Source: Ignavibacteria bacterium (GTDB lineage Bacteria; Bacteroidota; Ignavibacteria; Tepidaquicellales; Tepidaquicellaceae). Taken from it: DNA of 64,000 nt. The position numbers and the translations under genes were made by a program. How positions within the stretch are numbered: the first letter of the stretch is position 1; each line of letters starts with the position of its first letter. The notes under the pieces are model-generated. The model had not been told where the DNA came from. It worked only from the letters and a program-made list of their open reading frames with translations, and searched no databases. Of this stretch, positions 59,601-64,000 are shown in pieces. Location: assembly GCA_036262055.1 (NCBI GenBank), contig DATAJP010000003.1, positions 62,001-126,000 of the forward strand, read 5' to 3'.

Positions 59601-62600
59601 TCGACTTAGGAAGAGTATCTGAAGATGCAATTCTTAACGGATTTCCTGACAGTGAGGACAAAAACAATAATGGTATTCTTGAAATATCTGAAGACATAGG
59701 TCTTGACTATAAACAAAATTTTGAGGAGTTAGCATTTTATAATACTAAATACGGTACATCTTTAACACTTGATGATTTTGAGAATCGAGATCCGGGACTT
59801 GATAATAATGATTCCACGGGAGCAATAAACTATGATATAATTGACGGAACACAGAATAACCGTTTCTTTGAAGGAGGAAATAAACCTGATACTGAAGATT
59901 TGAATAAAGATGGAGCATTAAATACAAGCAATGTTTATTTCAGTTATGAAATCCCGCTTGATACAACGAACAATCAGTTTATTTCAGGAAGAGGAAGAGT
60001 CGGCTGGTTCCAATATCGTATTCCTTTATCGGAATTCAGACGGATGGTCGGCAATCCGAGTCTCAATAATATTGAATATGCGAGATTGTATGTAAAAGGT
60101 GTTAATGGTGCTATAAGAGTTGCTCTTGTGGATTTCAATCTTGTAGGAAATCAATGGTATAAACCGAACAAGAATGATACAACATATAACATTTCAATTG
60201 TCAGCATAGAGGAAAATCCTCAGATTTATGACAGTCCCGTTCCCGGTGATGTTCTTAGACAGAGAATACAGAATACTACAGGCGGAACAACGTTATCAAA
60301 TGAAGCTTCGTTATCCATTGATGTAAATAATCTTGTTGACGGAGAGAGAAAACTTGCAGTGAAAGATTACACATCCGTTCCTCTTGATTTATTTAATTAT
60401 AAGAGATTAAAATTATTTGTAAACGGTGACCCTTCTTTTAATTATACCAGTGAAAAAATATTTGATGCATGGATGATTGTGCGGCTTGGCTCGGATACTT
60501 CAAATTATTATGAATACCGCGCTCCTATTCATCCTGACGTAAGACCAAGTACGCCATGGAATGCACAGAATGAAGTAACGATTAATTTTGCCGACCTGAC
60601 TGCAATTAAAATTTTGCTCGATTCTATTAATACCGGCACGGAATTTCCTGTTCCGAACGGTCCGCCGGGCGCATTATATGTGGTCAGAGGAAATCCGTTG
60701 ATTAATGCTATACGGCAGATTTCAGTTGGTATCGAAAAAAGCCGGACCGGATATAACGCAAGTGTAACCGGAAGCGTTTGGTTTAATGAAATAAGAGTGC
60801 TTGATATAGATGATGATAATGGTTTCAAATATGTATTAAATGCTGGCGTTAAGCTGGCTGATTTACTGACTGTTAATGCAACATTGACAAACGAAAGTCC
60901 TAATTTTTATTCTCTCGACGGAAGACCGGGACCATATACAAGACAAACCACTCAGAACTTTGACATAAGCGGAACTCTGAATGTTCATAAATTTCTTAAT
61001 AATGCAATCGCATCCATATTTTCAGATGAATGGAAAGACTTTTTGGTACTTCCTCTGACTTTCAGGCACAGCGAGTATATGGTAAAGCATAAAAACTACC
61101 CTAACACGGACATTGACCTTGAAGAAGCTCGTGAGAGAAGATATGAACAGATTTTACTTCAAACGGGAGATGCTGAACTTGCTGAAAGATTAAGTAATAA
61201 TATATACATTGAGGCGCAGACGCTTGATGTAACAAATGAATTTGGAATTCAGGGAATGCGTTTGCAGTTTCCGAGCAATAATTACATAGTTCAGAATATT
61301 ATTAACAAGCTTTCATATAATTTCAGAGCTGTATATAATTATAAACGCGACCTTACGCTTGAAAGAAAAGACCAGGTGGTTTATAACGGCGCAGTTGACT
61401 TTGCTACAGATTTTGGATTGTCGGATAATTTTAATCTTAATATCGGAAGAATAATAAACTTAGGTGATGAATATAAAGATGCAAAATTATATTTTGCATT
61501 GCCATTTATACCTCTGGCGCCTCTTTTTTCTAACAACTTTACCGCTAAAACAGATTTCAACCGGGATAAAGACGAGAAAAAATTCAGAACTTCACTCGGT
61601 GATGCACCTCCAACACTAGTCTTCAGAGCAAACCGTGGGTTTAATCTTGATTGGAAATTGTTAGAAAACTGGATTGTGGATTTAACAGGAACATACAGTT
61701 ATGGAACCGGAAGTGATTTGCGTGACCTTGAGACTTTAAATGACAGTCTGAGGACACCAATAACGGGAAATGTGCTTGATCGTATTTTCTTTAACGGTGG
61801 TCTTATTAATTTTGGTAAGGATATTGATTATTTGCAGACAACTACATTTAATCCTAAATTCAACATTCCTTTCATCAAGAAATTTGTCGAGCTTACCGGA
61901 AATTATAATGTTACTTATGCATGGTCAAACCCTCAGACAAATGATAACATAGGTTATAATGTCAGAACTTTCAATAATATTAATACTTCAGCAACAATAA
62001 AGCTTTCCGAGATTGCAAATATATTTAAATCTTCAGATAATCCTCAAAGATTTAGACTAAGAAGCGGTGGAATTACAGATACAACTGATGGTAAGGGTAA
62101 ACAAAGCATTCTTGATGTATTTAAAGTATTTGGCACATTTTTCCCTGAGAATATTACGGTTAACTTTACGCAGAGCAATACATTAACTAATAATAACGTA
62201 GCAGGAAGTCCCGGCTTTGGAAATTTCTGGTTATATCCGACTACCAAAGAAGACCTTGGACCATCAAGAATGTACCAGCTCGGGTTCACTCAGTATCCCG
62301 GGAAAAGGGTTGATTCTCTTTCAGGAGTAAGAGATTATTATAATGTGTTAAACGATTTATCATTGACAACATCAATCTCGCCAATATTTCCGGAACATAT
62401 AAGAATGAGTCTCACATTCAAAAAGAAATGGGGCAGGGATAATGATAAAACTTACTCCACTAATGCATTTGGTGAAATGGCATCACTGTCAAACCAGGCG
62501 CATTCGAATGCTAATTCCAATTCCATTTTCTTCGGAGGTGATGTTAAAGATTTTAAATTTATTCCGTCAGGAACGTCTTCAGAAAATCTTGCTAATGTAA

Positions 62601-63277
62601 CTGAACAATTTAAAAGCCAGTTGTCATCGTTTCCTTTCCCGAATTGGAATATAACAATTTCAGGAGTCGAAAAATTTCCATTGTTCGGACAATTTGCTTC
62701 GGCAGTTACAATAGAAAACGCATTTACATCAGAGTTTTCGGAAAGATATACTACGGATATAAATAACAACCCTGTTCCTAACTTAATGGCTGTCACTCAA
62801 GGTTTTACTCCCTTGATCGGTATGAATATTACTTTCAAGGAAGCATTTGGCGGAAGCTTATCGGCAGTTTTCAGATATAACACAACTGTTCTGAATTCGC
62901 TTACTCCATCAAGCTATCAGATTCAGACAACAAATACGCGTGACTGGAGCATTAACGCAAACTTTACGAAGGCTGGATTTGAAATTCCAATGTTCGGACT
63001 TTCATTGCAAAATGATATAGCATTTTCTCTCACGCTTTCAAAAACAATTAATGACCCGATTAGTTATACATTCCAATTGGCAGGAAGAAATGAAGCACCC
63101 GGAAACGGCTCTTCAGTAATGACTTTGAATCCTTCAATACAATATTCGTTAAGTCAGCGCGTGCAGATGCAGCTATTTTACAAATACATAAGAACAGAAC
63201 CGACTCAGCAAACAGCTAATATTGCTCCAAGAACTTCCAATGAGGGAGGGCTAAACATTCGAATTAGTATTCAATAA
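56663..63277 (+). CDS. sprA: T9SS outer-membrane translocon protein SprA
   Basis: The giant pore-forming protein of the type IX secretion system, through which sorting-domain proteins leave the cell. The 2204 residues are in the usual size range of SprA. It has a signal segment (KIFLSVLFVFIANFIILSSISAQ), and the SprA signatures DYEHPLLIGQSEKITYSVTFD, YDITIPLVVPLDEY, GDKLNIDADWNTQRLFDFENQLKIRYDG and RIEAGNVSL. A very long beta-barrel region follows to the end. The start is TTG at 56663, with no in-frame ATG nearby. It is divergent from the metalloprotease-barrel gene; other T9SS genes are not in this window. Confidence 0.93.
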   Translation: MTTLQGKKLKNCSGKIFLSVLFVFIANFIILSSISAQGRRDWDKGTGPGYRYGDSLYTQEQDSIQAVLDSLRRLPVDSTARIKYFTYSPEYSPIGNIKDYEHPLLIGQSEKITYSVTFDSNNAIITRKFLEYDITIPLVVPLDEYIQELTNLNQARIFSDIFGEKYQGLVVDDLSQLFEKFTDIKIPLPFKSETIFGPPTVSLRINGSIDITASYQNIKSDLQVTSTTTSNQNNFNFKQEVYVTAKGTIGDKLNIDADWNTQRLFDFENQLKIRYDGYADEVIKRIEAGNVSLVTNSGIIQSTQALFGVKGDFQLGPLSLSAVLSQKKSKQEVKDFVGGAQEQNFNLKAYEYSDAHYFLDTIYKKSFLDVFNNTSGILDAQTMQNRVLTEETSFEVWVQTDVTTINKRYGVAHIQLIEQPTAGYDTSYKKAVAEDGKVFAGYFMKLDPSDYYINSYAGFISFIVNVPENFAVGVTYRTQSNSLYGTPSTTVDGNDTLVLKMIKSGVLNPATTPVAWELKLKNIYRLPVSKVLEEGFELQAVYYQDGNNQPNLPGQQKSLSNMLDIDRYTGTTREPPPDSRFDFLSGFTINKVTGDIIFPTLRPFWDNLVREGVDSSFYYKQIYTDVKLNAQNSSTAPNAIRYSLIGKAKGESGYSDVINLGLNVVQGSVKVMVGAQELIKDIDYSVDYLTGTVVIRNAAAKLSKDLKVSYETNDLFGLDKKTLIGLRGDYKIDEFNSLGFTFLNLEQTTLNTKVRIGEEPTNNSIFGVDFTTQINSKLLTRLVNMLPGYNTKEQSAFTLKGEFAYLTPDPNTLKSKIPTDNNESIAYVDDMEGSKKIVSLGTNYSTWTISSVPFDPELGNIPDSIYNKRGRMKWYNIPNDAKLTDIYPEKSVQAGQDVITPFYIQFDPTKRGIYNYSNNYNTSNGLFNKNVTTATNWNGIMKYLNTTSTDLLNENINFIEFNMRIDSVGLSTIQNGKLVIDLGRVSEDAILNGFPDSEDKNNNGILEISEDIGLDYKQNFEELAFYNTKYGTSLTLDDFENRDPGLDNNDSTGAINYDIIDGTQNNRFFEGGNKPDTEDLNKDGALNTSNVYFSYEIPLDTTNNQFISGRGRVGWFQYRIPLSEFRRMVGNPSLNNIEYARLYVKGVNGAIRVALVDFNLVGNQWYKPNKNDTTYNISIVSIEENPQIYDSPVPGDVLRQRIQNTTGGTTLSNEASLSIDVNNLVDGERKLAVKDYTSVPLDLFNYKRLKLFVNGDPSFNYTSEKIFDAWMIVRLGSDTSNYYEYRAPIHPDVRPSTPWNAQNEVTINFADLTAIKILLDSINTGTEFPVPNGPPGALYVVRGNPLINAIRQISVGIEKSRTGYNASVTGSVWFNEIRVLDIDDDNGFKYVLNAGVKLADLLTVNATLTNESPNFYSLDGRPGPYTRQTTQNFDISGTLNVHKFLNNAIASIFSDEWKDFLVLPLTFRHSEYMVKHKNYPNTDIDLEEARERRYEQILLQTGDAELAERLSNNIYIEAQTLDVTNEFGIQGMRLQFPSNNYIVQNIINKLSYNFRAVYNYKRDLTLERKDQVVYNGAVDFATDFGLSDNFNLNIGRIINLGDEYKDAKLYFALPFIPLAPLFSNNFTAKTDFNRDKDEKKFRTSLGDAPPTLVFRANRGFNLDWKLLENWIVDLTGTYSYGTGSDLRDLETLNDSLRTPITGNVLDRIFFNGGLINFGKDIDYLQTTTFNPKFNIPFIKKFVELTGNYNVTYAWSNPQTNDNIGYNVRTFNNINTSATIKLSEIANIFKSSDNPQRFRLRSGGITDTTDGKGKQSILDVFKVFGTFFPENITVNFTQSNTLTNNNVAGSPGFGNFWLYPTTKEDLGPSRMYQLGFTQYPGKRVDSLSGVRDYYNVLNDLSLTTSISPIFPEHIRMSLTFKKKWGRDNDKTYSTNAFGEMASLSNQAHSNANSNSIFFGGDVKDFKFIPSGTSSENLANVTEQFKSQLSSFPFPNWNITISGVEKFPLFGQFASAVTIENAFTSEFSERYTTDINNNPVPNLMAVTQGFTPLIGMNITFKEAFGGSLSAVFRYNTTVLNSLTPSSYQIQTTNTRDWSINANFTKAGFEIPMFGLSLQNDIAFSLTLSKTINDPISYTFQLAGRNEAPGNGSSVMTLNPSIQYSLSQRVQMQLFYKYIRTEPTQQTANIAPRTSNEGGLNIRISIQ

Positions 63278-63310
63278 AAAAAAAATATTAATAAATTCTT
63301 TTTTAGAATT

Positions 63311-64000
63311 CTATTTTATTGTAATCTCGCCTTTTTTAATTTTTTCCTTCATTGCTTCGACTTTATCGATAATATCTTTTGAAAGCAAGCTCTTATTATT
63401 GTCATCATAAACATAGCCAATTCCGTTGTCCGATAAACCGAATACTTTTATACCGCCTTTGAATTGACCTTCCTTTAAAAGTTTTATTGTTCCATAAATT
63501 GCTTCCGAAACCTGCTTAATCATGCTTGTAATAACTTGTCCCGGAGCTTCATTCCATTGGTCCATATCAACACCTATAGCAAATTTCTTTTGTTCTTTTG
63601 CAGCTTCAAATAAACCAAGTCCCGATAAACCTGATGCGTGATAAATTATATCTGCCCCTTTGGTGTATTGACTTAATGCAATTTCCTGAGCTTTACCGGG
63701 ATTTTTAAATCCGTCAGGAGTTACACTTATGTAACTTGTAAAAACTTCAATATTAGGGTTTGAATATTTCGCTCCCTGAACGTAACCTGTCTCAAATTTT
63801 TTTATTAAAGGGCTTTCAACACCTCCTATGAAACCGATTTTATTAGTTGAGGTTTTTAATCCTGCAATTGCGCCAACAAGAAATGAGCCTTCTTCTTCTT
63901 TGAATTCAACTGCAAGAACATTAGGTGGTATGGTATTAGGATCTGTAATTGAGTAGTCTATGCATGCAAACTTTTTATTTGGAAATTCTTTTGCGACGTT
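63311..64000 (-). CDS. BMP-family ABC substrate-binding protein (partial)
   Basis: The C-terminal 229 residues of a BMP/Med-family periplasmic binding protein (PnrA-like nucleoside binding), cut by the window end at its 5' side. The frame is open from 64000 down to the stop at 63311. Visible: a Gly-rich strand GFIGGVESPLIKKFETGYVQGAK, then KGADIIYHASGLSGLGLFEAAKEQ, AIGVDMDQWNEAPGQVITSMIKQV and YGTIKLLKEGQFKGG, all standard for the family. Such proteins bind nucleosides or related ligands for an ABC importer; the partner genes would lie beyond the window. Confidence 0.9.
   Translation of the reverse strand, partial: NVAKEFPNKKFACIDYSITDPNTIPPNVLAVEFKEEEGSFLVGAIAGLKTSTNKIGFIGGVESPLIKKFETGYVQGAKYSNPNIEVFTSYISVTPDGFKNPGKAQEIALSQYTKGADIIYHASGLSGLGLFEAAKEQKKFAIGVDMDQWNEAPGQVITSMIKQVSEAIYGTIKLLKEGQFKGGIKVFGLSDNGIGYVYDDNNKSLLSKDIIDKVEAMKEKIKKGEITIK

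Overview
The window is AT-rich bacterial chromosome from a Bacteroidota/Chlorobiota-type (FCB group) organism, most likely of the Ignavibacteria. The evidence is a giant SprA translocon gene of the type IX secretion system (T9SS), four secreted proteins ending in the NYPNPFNP-type T9SS sorting domain, GTP-dependent PEP carboxykinase, frequent genes without a Shine-Dalgarno sequence, Bacteroidota-like -7 promoter elements (TAnnTTTG), and many TTG starts. I see no rRNA, tRNA, CRISPR array, insertion sequence or prophage.

Layout. 1-3.4 kb: fumarase fumC, a secreted unknown, a TlpA-like thioredoxin and a DUF3052 protein. 3.3-9.3 kb: small and membrane unknowns, a very AT-rich two-gene cassette (trypsin-like protease plus helical protein, 4422-5828) that looks acquired, two GNAT acetyltransferases, a DUF1801 protein, a flavodoxin-like protein and a DUF6843 membrane protein. 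9.4-15.2 kb: a redoxin, queC, two tandem AI-2E-family transporters, pckG and a 57-residue membrane peptide. 15.3-20.9 kb: a minus-strand run dusB, GH3 hydrolase, FG-GAP T9SS cargo, pdxH. 21-30.9 kb: a large T9SS cargo, a hydrolase, bacilliredoxin, clpC-fabH and ispE. 30.9-35.2 kb: a tightly packed operon dsbD, DUF5683-like, truA, DUF5683-like. 35.2-42.7 kb: a small gene behind strong inverted repeats, hicBA, nadE, ggt, a ZIP-like protein, dinB, a T9SS cargo and a RelE/ParE-type toxin-antitoxin pair. 42.7-50 kb: an oligopeptide-binding lipoprotein, an acyl-CoA ligase, and an operon of two beta-carbonic anhydrases, SixA and a degenerate polyphosphate kinase. 50-64 kb: T9SS cargo, an HD hydrolase, an HEFTH metalloprotease-propeller-barrel protein, sprA, and a partial BMP-family binding protein cut by the window end.

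The genes are mostly housekeeping or envelope functions. T9SS (SprA) would export the four sorting-domain proteins. DsbD and the thioredoxin-like proteins serve envelope redox. The carbonic anhydrases, fumarase and PEPCK serve central carbon flow. HicBA and the RelE-like pair are ordinary toxin-antitoxin modules.

The most unusual items are: (1) a PPK1-fold protein that has lost the autophosphorylated histidine, encoded directly behind a SixA phosphohistidine phosphatase; (2) that SixA, which is complete and in frame only if it starts at a non-standard ATT codon; (3) the protease plus helical-protein cassette; (4) the hairpin-rich 318-bp leader at 35233-35550; (5) several families of dispersed palindromic repeats between genes.
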